DNA of 64,000 bases, from positions 1 to 64,000 of the forward strand of contig NBMC01000024.1 of the NCBI GenBank assembly GCA_002084805.1, in the 5' to 3' direction. A program made the position numbers and the translations under genes. Every line of letters starts with the position of its first letter. Positions within the stretch are counted from its first letter, which is position 1. The notes under the pieces were generated by a model. It had not been told where the DNA came from. It did no database searches and was given only the letters and a program-made list of their open reading frames with translations. This stretch comes from Spirochaetaceae bacterium 4572_59 (GTDB lineage Bacteria; Spirochaetota; Spirochaetia; DSM-2461). Positions 34,466 through 44,270 of the stretch are shown piece by piece.

Positions 34466-35716
34466 ATGAATAGATCACTGCCATTTTCCAAAGAGGAAAT
34501 CACTGCCATAAACCAAAATCATCCTACCCCTTTTCACATTTATGACCAAAAGGCCATTCAGAAGAATGCCGAGGCTTTTTTAAATGCTTTTGCATGGGCG
34601 CCGGGAGGCTTCAGAAACTATTTTGCCGTTAAAGCTCTTCCCAACCCGCATATTCTGAAAATGCTTCACTCTCAGGGTATGGGAGCGGACTGTTCTTCCA
34701 TGGCGGAACTGATCCTGGCGGAAAAAGTGGGAATGAGGGGAGAGGAAATCATGTTTACCTCCAACGATACTCCCATGGATGAATATGAAAAAGCTCTGGA
34801 ACTGGGAGCTGTTATCAACCTTGATGATATTAGCCATCTGGATTTTATTAAACAAGGTCCCGGCCTTCCCGAACTGCTCTGTTTCCGTTACAACCCCGGG
34901 CCTCTTAAAGAGGGCAACGCTATTATCGGATCTCCGGAAGAGGCAAAATACGGTTTTACACGTGAACAGCTGAAAGAAGGTTACAGAAAGGCTTCCGCAT
35001 GGGGGGTGACACGCTTCGGCCTGCACACAATGGTAGCCTCCAATGAACTGAATGCGGATTACTTTATCGAAACAGCGGTTCTCCTGATTGATCTGGTAAA
35101 AGAGATTTCCGAAGAGCTTGATATTAACTTTGAATTTATCAATCTGGGCGGCGGAATCGGAATCCCCTACAAAGCGGAAGAAAAAGCGGTAGACCTTAAA
35201 TATGTTTCCGCTGGAATCAAAAAGTATTACAGTAAAATTCTGAGTGGAACAAAATTGGATGGTATAAAGATCTATATGGAATGCGGAAGAATGGTTACCG
35301 GTCCTTATGGATACCTTGTAACCAAAGCCATTCACAAGAAAGATACCTATAAACACTACATAGGAGTAGATGCCTGTATGGCAGATCTTATGAGACCTGG
35401 TCTATACGGTGCCTACCACCATATAACCATTCCGGGAAAGGAAAACCTGTCAGAAGATCATACCTACGATGTTGTGGGTTCTCTTTGCGAAAATAATGAC
35501 AAGTTTGCGATCAACCGTCCTCTTCCCCTGATTGAAGCTGATGATTTTATTGTCATCCATGACACCGGAGCCCACGGTTCTGCCATGGGTTTCAACTACA
35601 ACGGGAAACTGCGGCCTGCGGAACTTCTTCTGATGGAAGACGGGTCTGTCAAAGAGATTCGGCGAAAAGAAACTATTGAAGATTATTTTGCCACATTGGA
35701 TTTTGCCACTTTATAA
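34466..35716 (+). CDS. lysA: PLP-dependent decarboxylase, LysA (diaminopimelate) type
   Basis: About 416 residues of the fold-type III alanine racemase-like family. The PLP Lys lies in NYFAVKALPNPHIL, the phosphate-binding segment in INLGGGIGIPY, the substrate/cofactor loop in MECGRMVTGPYGYLV, and CEN, which contributes the catalytic Cys, in VGSLCENNDKF. Diaminopimelate decarboxylase is the likeliest activity; a carboxynorspermidine or ornithine decarboxylase cannot be excluded. ATG 34466 has GAGG at 6 nt and is preferred over ATG 34454. Confidence 0.87.
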   Translation: MNRSLPFSKEEITAINQNHPTPFHIYDQKAIQKNAEAFLNAFAWAPGGFRNYFAVKALPNPHILKMLHSQGMGADCSSMAELILAEKVGMRGEEIMFTSNDTPMDEYEKALELGAVINLDDISHLDFIKQGPGLPELLCFRYNPGPLKEGNAIIGSPEEAKYGFTREQLKEGYRKASAWGVTRFGLHTMVASNELNADYFIETAVLLIDLVKEISEELDINFEFINLGGGIGIPYKAEEKAVDLKYVSAGIKKYYSKILSGTKLDGIKIYMECGRMVTGPYGYLVTKAIHKKDTYKHYIGVDACMADLMRPGLYGAYHHITIPGKENLSEDHTYDVVGSLCENNDKFAINRPLPLIEADDFIVIHDTGAHGSAMGFNYNGKLRPAELLLMEDGSVKEIRRKETIEDYFATLDFATL

Positions 35717-35767
35717 TATGACTTAAAAAATATGGCTAAAAAAACCAATACAGCTGTCGGAGGAATT

Positions 35768-38700
35768 ATGAAACTTAACAATTCACTATATTTGGAAAAT
35801 TCCATCCGCCGACAGCTTAAATTGAAAAAAAATGACCTTAATAAGGAAGGGCGTTTACCCCTTCCGGATTTTACATTATCCAGAGCCATTGCTTCAAAAA
35901 TCAACAGTATAATTGCTCCCCGGAAAGCTGTTTCCGGGAGTGACCTGTTTTTATTGTCTATCCTGAATCTGTTTTCTCAGGAGCTGATCGACTATTACTT
36001 CAGCAAAGTTAAAAATAAATACGCATCAGAACTCAAGCTCGCAGATCTTCCGGAACATAAGAGGAAAAAGGAATGGACCCACTATCTGGAAACTCAAAGA
36101 AATTCCTATCCCTATGCCGATCCTGAAAAGGAAATAATGGACAGCCGGATCAGCGATGCTATCCTGCTCTACCTGTCCAACAGGAATCCGGCATGTTCTC
36201 ATCTGAGTTTTCTATTTAGTGACAGGAAGCTGTCTCTTCCCGTCAGAAATACAATTCTGACCGATCTCAAATTATATCTCAGCCAAGAGGCTGACCTGAA
36301 TTCAGTATTAATGACTGAAAATGGAGACAAAAAAGCTGGAAAATTTGATCTTGTTGAACTGGGGCCTGGATTTCTACAGGGAAGAACACTTCTGCCATAT
36401 GGGCGGTCCCGGACCGGTGGAATCCATCGATTTTTCCTGTATGGATCATGACCTGGCAAACTTCAGTCAGGATTCCTGCTGGATGCCCAATATTATTCTC
36501 ATTGCCAAAAATGCCTTTGTCTGGCTTGATCAGCTTTCTAAAAGATATGGCCACCCCATTGAAACATTAAGGGATATACCTGATGAAGAACTGGATGAGC
36601 TGGCAGGAAGAGGCATCACAGGACTCTGGCTGATCGGATTATGGGAAAGAAGTACGGCTTCCAAAACCATAAAGAGAATCTGTGGAAATTCCGAGGCGGA
36701 AGCCTCTGCCTACTCCCTTGATAAATACGAGATAGCCCTTGTTCTGGGAGGCTGGGAAGCTCTTGAAAATCTGAAAGAAAGAAGTCTGCAGAGAGGCATA
36801 CGTCTCGCCAGTGATATGGTTCCTAATCATAGCGGGCTGGATTCCCGATGGGTTATCAATCACCCGGAATACTTTCTCAGCAGAAAGGATCTGCCCTTTC
36901 CCTCCTACAGTTTTAACGGGCCGGATCTTTCATCAGATGACAGTATTAGTCTCTTTCTGGAGGACGGTTATTACAATCAAAGCGATGCATCGGTTGTCTT
37001 TAAAAGGGTGGACAAGCGGAGTGGGGAAACCCTCTTCATGTACCATGGAAATGACGGAACTACTATGCCCTGGAACGACACAGCCCAGATTAATTTCCTT
37101 GAACCTAATATCAGAGAGGAGGTTATACAGCAGATCCTGCAGGTAGCGCGCCATTTCCCCATTATACGCTTTGATGCTGCTATGACTCTGGCTCGCAAAC
37201 ATATTCAAAGGCTTTGGTATCCGGAACCGGGAAAGGGTGGAGCCATACCCTCCCGCAGCGAATTCTGTATGAGCGATAGGGAGCTCCGGGAGAAAATTCC
37301 CGTGGAGTTCTGGAGAGAAGTTGTTGACCGGATTGCCGAGGAACAACCTGAAACATTACTTCTGGCAGAAGCCTTCTGGATGATGGAGGGATATTTTGTC
37401 CGAAATTTGGGGATGCACAGGGTATACAACTCTGCCTTTATGAATCTGCTGAAGATGGAAGACAATAAGGAATATCGTAAGATTCTGAAAGAAACTCTGG
37501 ATTATGATCCTAAAATTCTGAAACGATTTGTTAATTTTATGAACAATCCCGATGAGGATACGGCGGTTGCCCAGTTCGGAAAGGGTGATAAATATTTCGG
37601 TGTCTGTACACTGATGATGACTCTGCCTGGACTTCCTATGATCGGTCATGGACAGTTTGAAGGGTTCGAAGAAAAATATGGCATGGAGTATAAAAAAGCC
37701 TATTGGGAGGAAATTTCCGATAATTCCCTCCTGGAAAGACATGAAAGAGAAATTGTTCCGCTCATGAAAAAAAGATCGATCTTTGCCGGAGCCCGGGGAT
37801 TTCAAATGTTTGACTTCATAGAATTGAACGGGCAAGTCAATGACAATATTTATGCCTTTAGCAATTCACGGGATGACCTACAGGCCCTGGTTCTTTTCAA
37901 CAATAGTAATAATCAGACCAAAGGTGTTATCCAGATCACAGTTCCCAAGGCTGTCAATAATTCTGATGGGGACAAGATAGGAACTCAAACCCTGAATCTT
38001 CAGGAAGTCCTGGGACTGCAGAAAAATGGATATTCACTTCTGTTTGATATGAAAGAAAGGCTCTGGTACCTGTACAGAAATTCTGATCTTATACAGAACG
38101 GCCTGTCCTTACAATTGAAGGCTTATCAATCCAGAGTCTATTTTCCACTTGAACAGAGAGGGGTTGATGAGAAACTCTCTCTGGAAAAACTGATCAAGCG
38201 CTACGGCCGTAGGGGAATCCCCAATCTGGACAGGGCAATCAAATACTCGGAGCTGGAACCCGCCGTTAATATGCTGCAGGAATTCTTCAGGAACGGGACA
38301 ATCGATACCCCTGTAATGACCGATCTTATAACCATGCTTTCCTCGGAATTGAATACAATCCGCAAAATGAAAAAAAATCAGAAAAAAGAACGTCCGGACA
38401 GGATAAATACAAGAAACAGAATAAGAATGGAGTCTGTTATACTGCCTGCAGTTCAGGCTTTTCAACTATTTGAACTGCCCGATGATGTTCTTTTTCAGAT
38501 GGTAAAATTCTATGAAATCTATAGAGTCTGGTTAAAAGAGAGTTATGACCATGATTACAGAAAACTATTCCTCTATCTTCTTGAAAATCATGATTTTTAT
38601 GAATGGTTTGGTATCAATGAGCATAAGAATATCCTCTGGTATAATAATGAAAAGATGGAAGAAGCTGTCTGGTGGTTTACATCTGTGGGTGCTATAAATT

Positions 38701-38843
38701 TCTGCTCTCCCCGGACAGACCGTGAATTCATGATAAAACTGCAGCGTTATGAACATTTTCTGTGGGACCTGCAAAATGCGTTGGCTGAATCTGAATACAG
38801 AATTCTCAGAGTTATTGAATATCTTCAAAAGGCAACTGTGTAG
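35768..38843 (+). pseudogene. Large GH13 alpha-amylase-family enzyme, interrupted by a frameshift
   Basis: Two overlapping frames encode one protein of about 1,024 residues. Frame 1 (35768-36451) begins after a strong GGAGG site (MKLNNSLYLENSIRR) and reads to about YG near 36402. From there homology continues in the +1 frame as GGPGPVESIDFSCMDHD to 38843. The catalytic barrel shows the GH13 regions: SDMVPNHSG, IRFDAAMTLARK (nucleophile Asp), LLLAEAFWMMEG (acid/base Glu) and NFMNNPDEDTAVAQFG. Removing one base in the GGGCGG run at about 36399-36404 gives a single open frame. It is a real disruption, a sequencing error, or less likely recoding. The next gene is only 43 nt on. Confidence 0.82.
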
Positions 38844-38849
38844 TTATTG

Positions 38850-38878
38850 TTGACCCGTAAAGCCGAAGAAGCTACTAT
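38850..38878 (+). promoter_or_regulatory. Promoter directly before the SDR-like gene
   Basis: TTGACC, 17-nt spacer, TACTAT ending 8 nt before the ATG at 38887; no Shine-Dalgarno, so a leaderless mRNA is predicted. Confidence 0.55.
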
Positions 38879-38886
38879 AGCAGTAT

Positions 38887-39549
38887 ATGGATAAGGTTGT
38901 ACTAATCATTGGTAGTGAAACTCTACTGGGAAGAAAACTGATAGAACTGAGCTTGAATAAGGGTTATAAAGTCATTGCACCCGTTATGACCTCACAGGAA
39001 AAGTTGAAAGAGTCCAGTAAAAAAACTCTGCAGATTATCCCATGGAACAGGTCCTCAGTCATATCATCAAAAACAGTTATCAGAGAATCTCTCCGTGCTT
39101 TTGGCAAAATTGATAGTGTTCTCTTTGTACACCCCGATGTTAAGATCAATGATAACTTGCAGGATACAAGCATTGAAATGATAGAAGAAACACTGAATAC
39201 CTTGCTTCACGGTTCAATTTATCTGATCAAAGAACTTCTGGGATATTTCATCAGAGAAGAGAAGGGTTCTATTGCTTTTGCAGAGACTGAAAAAGCACAT
39301 CAAACAGTTTCACCGCTGACCAATCTGATCTCCGGTGGTTTTCACTCTTTTTCAGACAGTATTCTGCAATCTCTTTTACCGGGGATCTATAAATGTGCGT
39401 TTACAACAAAGATCACAGAAATGGATGATTATGCGGAATTTATATTGAATATCCTTTCTTCATCAGATGACAGGGCAGATGGAGAGTGGTTGAAATTTAC
39501 AGAAAAGAAAGGTATTTTCCAAAGCTTACCAATTATTAAAAGAAAATAA
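38887..39549 (+). CDS. SDR-like Rossmann protein without catalytic Tyr/Lys
   Basis: 220 residues. A nucleotide-binding start (VVLIIGSETLLGRKLIELSL) and an SDR-type core (FGKIDSVLFVHPDVKINDNL, EKGSIAFAETEKA) place it in the short-chain dehydrogenase fold. The usual YxxxK catalytic pair after the Ser strand is missing (LTNLISGGFHSFSDSIL there). It may bind a dinucleotide without catalysis or be a decaying paralogue. Begins without Shine-Dalgarno; the symporter follows after 28 nt. Confidence 0.7.
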   Translation: MDKVVLIIGSETLLGRKLIELSLNKGYKVIAPVMTSQEKLKESSKKTLQIIPWNRSSVISSKTVIRESLRAFGKIDSVLFVHPDVKINDNLQDTSIEMIEETLNTLLHGSIYLIKELLGYFIREEKGSIAFAETEKAHQTVSPLTNLISGGFHSFSDSILQSLLPGIYKCAFTTKITEMDDYAEFILNILSSSDDRADGEWLKFTEKKGIFQSLPIIKRK

Positions 39550-39577
39550 TTCCGTCCAGGAAAAAGTAGAGGTTCTC

Positions 39578-40831
39578 ATGAAACTATGGTTAAAATACAC
39601 ACTGGCCGGTATGGTCGGAATAATATTCGGAATAATTCTCCAGGCAGATTCATCAATATACGGATATATCCTAGGACTGGCGGAATTCAGTCTAAGACTT
39701 GGAAGATTCATTATCTTTCCTCTCTTCTTCTTTACACTTTCCGTCTCTGTCTGCCAACTCAGGAGAGACAGGGTTCTGATCAAGACAAGTCTTAAACTGC
39801 TTGTATTGGCTCTCTTGACTGTGGTCCTGCAGATTCTGATCAGTATGGGAGTCTCTTTTATACTTCCCCTGGATAGAATCCCTATTATTACGGAAACATC
39901 CGGATGGCAGTCTCCCTACCCCTTCAGAAATCTGATAGAAAACGGATCCATCCCGGAAACCCTCAGGAAGTTGCTTCCCATCAATGGATTTGAAGTTTTC
40001 AATCAGTCTGGAGATTTCATTCTGCCGGCTCTGATTTTATCCTTCTTCCTGGGAACTCAGTTATTTTATGATAAAGAAGAAGCGGAACCTGTTTTCAACC
40101 TGTTTGACTCTTTCAGCCGCATGCTCTATAGAATGAATACCTTTTTTACAAAGATCTTTGTATTTTTTATTATTCCGGTCACTAGTATTCTGATTGTACA
40201 GATCAAAGGGATCAATGATTTCAGCGCTTATATGGGACTCCTTAAAATTGTAGCCATCTCTAGCGTTCTGATTCTATTCGTTCTATATCCTGTCTCATAT
40301 TTCCTGATTACGAAGAGAAAACCATTTTCAGATATGGGGGTATTTTCTGCTGCTCTCGTAGGGGCACTTTTCACAGGTGATAATTTTATTAACGCCCAGA
40401 TCCTTATGAGAACCCTAAAGGAAAACGGTGGTATGAAAAGAAAAGCAAGCGGTTTATCCCTCCCGTTATTAACCATGTTTTCCAGAGCGGGAACAGCAAT
40501 GATTACCAATATTTGTCTTTTAACTATCCTGAAATCCTATTCCAGCCTCGAATTGACAGCTTTTCAAGTTTTCTGGGTAATGGGTGTTTCGATTCTTGTG
40601 TCACTGCTGTTGTTTTCCCAGTCCTATATGGGTGTTTATTCTGCTTTGATTATAAGCTGTAGTCTTTACGGCCGAGGACTCATTGAAGGGTATGTTCTGA
40701 TCCTGCCGATTCTTCCTGTACTGATTATTTTTGCCTGTTTACTGGATGCTGCCAATATTGCCTTTATTATATTGGCATTGGGAAATGAAAAGGAATTCCG
40801 TTTTCCCGAGGCAAGGGAAGATTTTATCTGA
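39578..40831 (+). CDS. Dicarboxylate/amino acid:cation symporter (DAACS family)
   Basis: 417 residues with eight or more hydrophobic segments. Family features: N-terminal LKYTLAGMVGIIFGIILQ, the FPLFFFTLSVSV segment, and a re-entrant loop with a Ser/Gly-rich motif near 285-310 (LSLPLLTMFSRAGTAMITNI). It imports C4-dicarboxylates or acidic amino acids with Na+ or H+. The second half is less like GltP than usual, so the substrate is open. Converges on the outer-membrane-like gene with 5 nt between. Confidence 0.82.
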   Translation: MKLWLKYTLAGMVGIIFGIILQADSSIYGYILGLAEFSLRLGRFIIFPLFFFTLSVSVCQLRRDRVLIKTSLKLLVLALLTVVLQILISMGVSFILPLDRIPIITETSGWQSPYPFRNLIENGSIPETLRKLLPINGFEVFNQSGDFILPALILSFFLGTQLFYDKEEAEPVFNLFDSFSRMLYRMNTFFTKIFVFFIIPVTSILIVQIKGINDFSAYMGLLKIVAISSVLILFVLYPVSYFLITKRKPFSDMGVFSAALVGALFTGDNFINAQILMRTLKENGGMKRKASGLSLPLLTMFSRAGTAMITNICLLTILKSYSSLELTAFQVFWVMGVSILVSLLLFSQSYMGVYSALIISCSLYGRGLIEGYVLILPILPVLIIFACLLDAANIAFIILALGNEKEFRFPEAREDFI

Positions 40832-40836
40832 AAGAA

Positions 40837-41496
40837 CTATTGAACAATAACCCGGATTCCAACCATAGCCATAACGGTTAAACCATCAGAGAAGGATAGA
40901 CCTCTGTTCATAAACAGATTGTACACAGGAAGATTAACTTCCGTACGAAATGTAAAACCAAAACGGTCTGTCAGAGGGTTGTAGTACCAGAATCCGGGAT
41001 TTATATAGAGCCACTCCTTCAGCAGGGCAGTTTGCATATCACTTCTATCATCACTGCCCGGACCCCATAAGGGTATCTGCAGATTGAATCCCAATCCGCT
41101 TTGTACGCCAAATGTATGACGTTCTCTGACAACCCAACTATACCCTATAGAGGGTTCAATCATTAAGGCCAGAACATTCATAGAACCAGCATGGGAAATA
41201 TCTTCCGGAATAGCATAAGCATAATCTTCGATGTATCTCATCGTCTGGTTATATAGAAACAGACTTGGCTTGAAAAACCAGTTTTCATTGAAGGTGAAAA
41301 AAGCGGAAACTCCTGGAAAGAAGGTAAAAAGGTCCGGTCCGCTGTCTCCATCGCTCCTATCATAGCCTTCATTATGTTTCCATAGAAATCCTATTTCCCC
41401 ATCCATTCCTTTATAATCCAGTTCCAGACCAGACAAAGTTACGGGTATAAACAGGGCCAGAATAAAAATGATAAATAATAAACGAAGTACTCTCAT
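40837..41496 (-). CDS. Outer-membrane beta-barrel-like protein
   Basis: 219 residues from ATG 41496. Signal peptide MRVLRLLFIIFILALFIPVTLS, then alternating aromatic strands typical of a small barrel (GEIGFLWKHNEG, FFTFNENWFFKPSLFLYNQ, PGFWYYNPLTDRFGFTFRTE) and a terminal GIRVIVQ. A TTG at 41523 would add nine residues but runs into the proS terminator. No specific family recognised. It lies just after that terminator, so it may have its own promoter or depend on readthrough. Confidence 0.65.
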   Translation of the reverse strand: MRVLRLLFIIFILALFIPVTLSGLELDYKGMDGEIGFLWKHNEGYDRSDGDSGPDLFTFFPGVSAFFTFNENWFFKPSLFLYNQTMRYIEDYAYAIPEDISHAGSMNVLALMIEPSIGYSWVVRERHTFGVQSGLGFNLQIPLWGPGSDDRSDMQTALLKEWLYINPGFWYYNPLTDRFGFTFRTEVNLPVYNLFMNRGLSFSDGLTVMAMVGIRVIVQ

Positions 41497-41521
41497 AACT
41501 ACAATATATATCTCCTGAGTC

Positions 41522-41554
41522 AAAAAAAAAAGGCGAAGAGTTAAACTCTTCGCC
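41522..41554 (-). terminator. proS terminator
   Basis: Perfect 11-bp stem GGCGAAGAGTT with its complement (41532-41554, 1-nt centre), followed on the minus strand by nine or ten T residues. Confidence 0.9.
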
Positions 41555-41576
41555 CGGTATTGCTTTAATAATAATT

Positions 41577-43295
41577 TCAGCTCTTTTCGTTCTGTATAAA
41601 TTCCTGCACAAAACTGACAATTTCTCCGAGGGGAAGATTTTTCTTCTCCCCGGTTTTCCGGATTTTCACTTCCAGCTCTCCATTTTCGAGAGATCTTGCT
41701 CCAATGACAATCTGCAGGGGATATCCTATCAGATCCGCATCTTTAAATTTGAATCCGGCACGCTCTTCTCTATCATCCAGAGCTACATCAATTCCAGCAT
41801 CCTTCAGCTTTTTATAAAGATCTTCACCTGTCTGAACAACCTCTTCCTTATTCATCTGCAGAGGCAGTACTACCACTTCATAGGGAGCTATAGCGACGGG
41901 CCAGATAATTCCGTCATCATCATGGTGCTGCTCAATAGCAGCGGCCATAGTCCGACCAACTCCTATTCCGTAACAGCCCATAACAGCCAGCTGCTCCTTT
42001 CCGTCTTTATCCAGATAGGTACATTTCATAGCTTCACTGTATTTAGTCCCCAGAAAGAAAACCTGACCGACTTCTATCCCCCGGTGTTCCTCCAGAGTTC
42101 CCTCACAGAGCGAACAGCTGTCCCCTGCTGCAGCAAAGCTGATATCGCTGATCTGATCAGCGATATAGTCTCTTCCATAATTCACATTAAGAAGATGATG
42201 ATCATCCTCATTGGCTCCACAGACCATGTTTAAACCATGGGAAACGGAGTAGTCTGCAATGATTCTAAGCTTCTTCTTCAGTCCTACAGGACCGGCAAAG
42301 CCGGTGGAAGCTCCGGTGATATCACGTACTGTTTTATCATCTGCCAGAGCCACACTATTGGCTCCCATCAGGGTCTGAAGCTTTGATTCATTGATCTCGA
42401 GATCCCCCTGTATAAGAACCAGAACAGGCTCTTCATCTATTACATAAATAATACTCTTAAGAAAGTTGTTCGCAGGCAGCTTCAAAAATTCCGCAACCTC
42501 TTCAATCGTTCTACTACCGGGAGTATGAACTTTTTCATTTGCGGAAAGTGCCGATGCATCCATTTTCCCTTCAGATCTTTTTGTAAGTGCTTTTTCCACA
42601 TTGGCTGCGTAGTCACATTTATCACAGCTGAGAATCAGATCCTCACCAGACTTGGCTAATACTTGAAATTCATGACTCATATCACCACCGATATTTCCGG
42701 TTGCCGCATCCACCGCACGAAATTCCAATCCGCAACGATTAAAGATAGCCGTGTAGGCATCATACATTTTTTTGTAGGTGACTTTTGACGCTTCTTCATC
42801 CACATCAAAACTGTATGCATCTTTCATTATGAATTCCCGGCCTCTCATCAAACCGAAACGGGGACGGACTTCATCCCTGAATTTTGACTGAACCTGAAAA
42901 AGATTCCATGGCAGCTGCTTGTAGGATTTTAAATTCCGGCGGACCATATCTGTTACAACTTCTTCATGGGTCGGTCCCAGACAGAAATCATTACCTTTGC
43001 GATCTTTTAAACGGAGAAGTTCGGGACCATAATATCCCCAACGACCACTCTCTTCCCACAATTCTGAAGGCTGTACCATGGGTAAAAGTACTTCCTGACA
43101 GCCTTTTTTTTCTAATTCTTCCCGAATAATTGCTTCAAGCTTGTTAAGACTTTTCCGGGCAAGGGGCAGATAATTGTAAATGCCGCTAGCTAACTGCTGA
43201 ATCATTCCAGCACGGAACATCAGCTGATGGCTCGGAATCTGAGCATCCCTTGGTACTTCTTTCAAAGTTTGATAAAACAGCTGACTAATTCGCAT
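41577..43295 (-). CDS. proS: Prolyl-tRNA synthetase
   Basis: 572 residues, bacterial type. Class II motifs: SHQLMFRAGMIQQLASGIYN, motif 2 VQSKFRDEVRPRFGLMRGRE, motif 3 GCYGIGVGRTMAAAIEQ. The YbaK-like editing insertion (about 230-390) deacylates Ala-tRNA-Pro, and the C-terminal anticodon domain ends FKDADLIGYPLQIVIG. AGGAG precedes the ATG. Single-gene unit ending in a strong terminator. Confidence 0.97.
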   Translation of the reverse strand: MRISQLFYQTLKEVPRDAQIPSHQLMFRAGMIQQLASGIYNYLPLARKSLNKLEAIIREELEKKGCQEVLLPMVQPSELWEESGRWGYYGPELLRLKDRKGNDFCLGPTHEEVVTDMVRRNLKSYKQLPWNLFQVQSKFRDEVRPRFGLMRGREFIMKDAYSFDVDEEASKVTYKKMYDAYTAIFNRCGLEFRAVDAATGNIGGDMSHEFQVLAKSGEDLILSCDKCDYAANVEKALTKRSEGKMDASALSANEKVHTPGSRTIEEVAEFLKLPANNFLKSIIYVIDEEPVLVLIQGDLEINESKLQTLMGANSVALADDKTVRDITGASTGFAGPVGLKKKLRIIADYSVSHGLNMVCGANEDDHHLLNVNYGRDYIADQISDISFAAAGDSCSLCEGTLEEHRGIEVGQVFFLGTKYSEAMKCTYLDKDGKEQLAVMGCYGIGVGRTMAAAIEQHHDDDGIIWPVAIAPYEVVVLPLQMNKEEVVQTGEDLYKKLKDAGIDVALDDREERAGFKFKDADLIGYPLQIVIGARSLENGELEVKIRKTGEKKNLPLGEIVSFVQEFIQNEKS

Positions 43296-43416
43296 AAGCT
43301 CTCCTGATAAAATATTTAATTGCTGAGGTAAATTATTATATCCAATAAGGTTAAATTCTCAATAGAGGTATAAGAAAAATAACGGCATATCGTGTTAAAG
43401 TGCAGAAAATTCAGAC

Positions 43417-43459
43417 AAAAAAAAGGGATATACCATAAGAAAACTTATGGAACATCCCG
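43417..43459 (-). terminator. Terminator of the DUF2259 gene
   Basis: On the minus strand GGGATGTTCCATAAG, a TTTT loop, then CTTATGGTATATCCC and a run of eight T. Confidence 0.8.
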
Positions 43460-43480
43460 TGTACAGAAGACTGTATTACT

Positions 43481-44173
43481 TTACTGAATTTTCAGAGTCT
43501 CTACCATGTAGCGAACATTGAGATCCTTATCAATTTTTGCCAGAACAATCACAATAGAATGACCTTCGGGATCCGTAATAACTCTCTCGATTCTATAGCC
43601 GCTGATATCCTTTCTACGGTAATCAGGATGTCCTATTGAAAAGGGAACTTCCTTTCCCGCAGAAGAGGTATAGGACAAATCAATAAAGAAGGAAGAGTTT
43701 GTAAGCGTACCCTCTGAATCAGATTTTACATCCTGATTCAGATCCAGCAGATAGTGACTTCCGGTTTCAAAGTCTCTGAAATCCAGAGACTCCAATGATT
43801 CTTCGGATTCCTCAATTCTGATATACAAGGGACGACCTTTTTTCAAGTAATCAATATGGTATTTATTTTTAACAGAGACGACAGATTCCAATAATGTAAA
43901 AAGGGCACCATCCGTAGATTGGCCCGGTTCAAGAGAACTGACATATTCTCCTTTAAAAACGCCACCGTTTACAAATAGATTTGTTTCTACATCTACCAGA
44001 AATATCTCTGCGTAGCTTTTTGAATATTCTTCATTAAAACCGTATTGTCCAAACAGAAAGTACCGTCCATCCGGTGAAAATCCCAGATTAACAAACTCCG
44101 CTTTATCCCCTGCAGACAGTGCTGCTGCAAGAGTAAATGAGAGGATCAGCAAAAGTATGAGTCTTTTTTTCAT
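43481..44173 (-). CDS. Predicted secreted protein, DUF2259
   Basis: 230 residues with signal peptide MKKRLILLLILSFTLAAALSA. The mature start (FVNLGFSPDGRYFLFGQYGF) and IFLVDVETN look like a beta-propeller-type strand pair; the C-terminal YRIERVITDPEGHSIVIVLA segment fits DUF2259, a family common in spirochaetes. Role unknown. GAGG precedes the ATG. Monocistronic, with its own terminator. Confidence 0.75.
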   Translation of the reverse strand: MKKRLILLLILSFTLAAALSAGDKAEFVNLGFSPDGRYFLFGQYGFNEEYSKSYAEIFLVDVETNLFVNGGVFKGEYVSSLEPGQSTDGALFTLLESVVSVKNKYHIDYLKKGRPLYIRIEESEESLESLDFRDFETGSHYLLDLNQDVKSDSEGTLTNSSFFIDLSYTSSAGKEVPFSIGHPDYRRKDISGYRIERVITDPEGHSIVIVLAKIDKDLNVRYMVETLKIQ

Positions 44174-44234
44174 CGTTATACCTCATATACATTATCGAAC
44201 AACTGCAAATATACTGTAAATTTTTTTTCATATT

Positions 44235-44263
44235 TTGACGTTTTCCAACTTTTAGTTTTAAAT
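44235..44263 (+). promoter_or_regulatory. Promoter directly before membrane-protein gene
   Basis: TTGACG, 17-nt spacer, TTAAAT ending 7 nt before the ATG at 44271. No Shine-Dalgarno, so a leaderless transcript is predicted. Confidence 0.45.
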
Positions 44264-44270
44264 AGAGATT

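Noticed and set aside
36321-36420. Internal ATG at 36321 as the true start of a separate 840-residue amylase
   Set aside because: No Shine-Dalgarno, the first 25 residues are not family-like, and the preceding frame supplies the expected N-terminal region.
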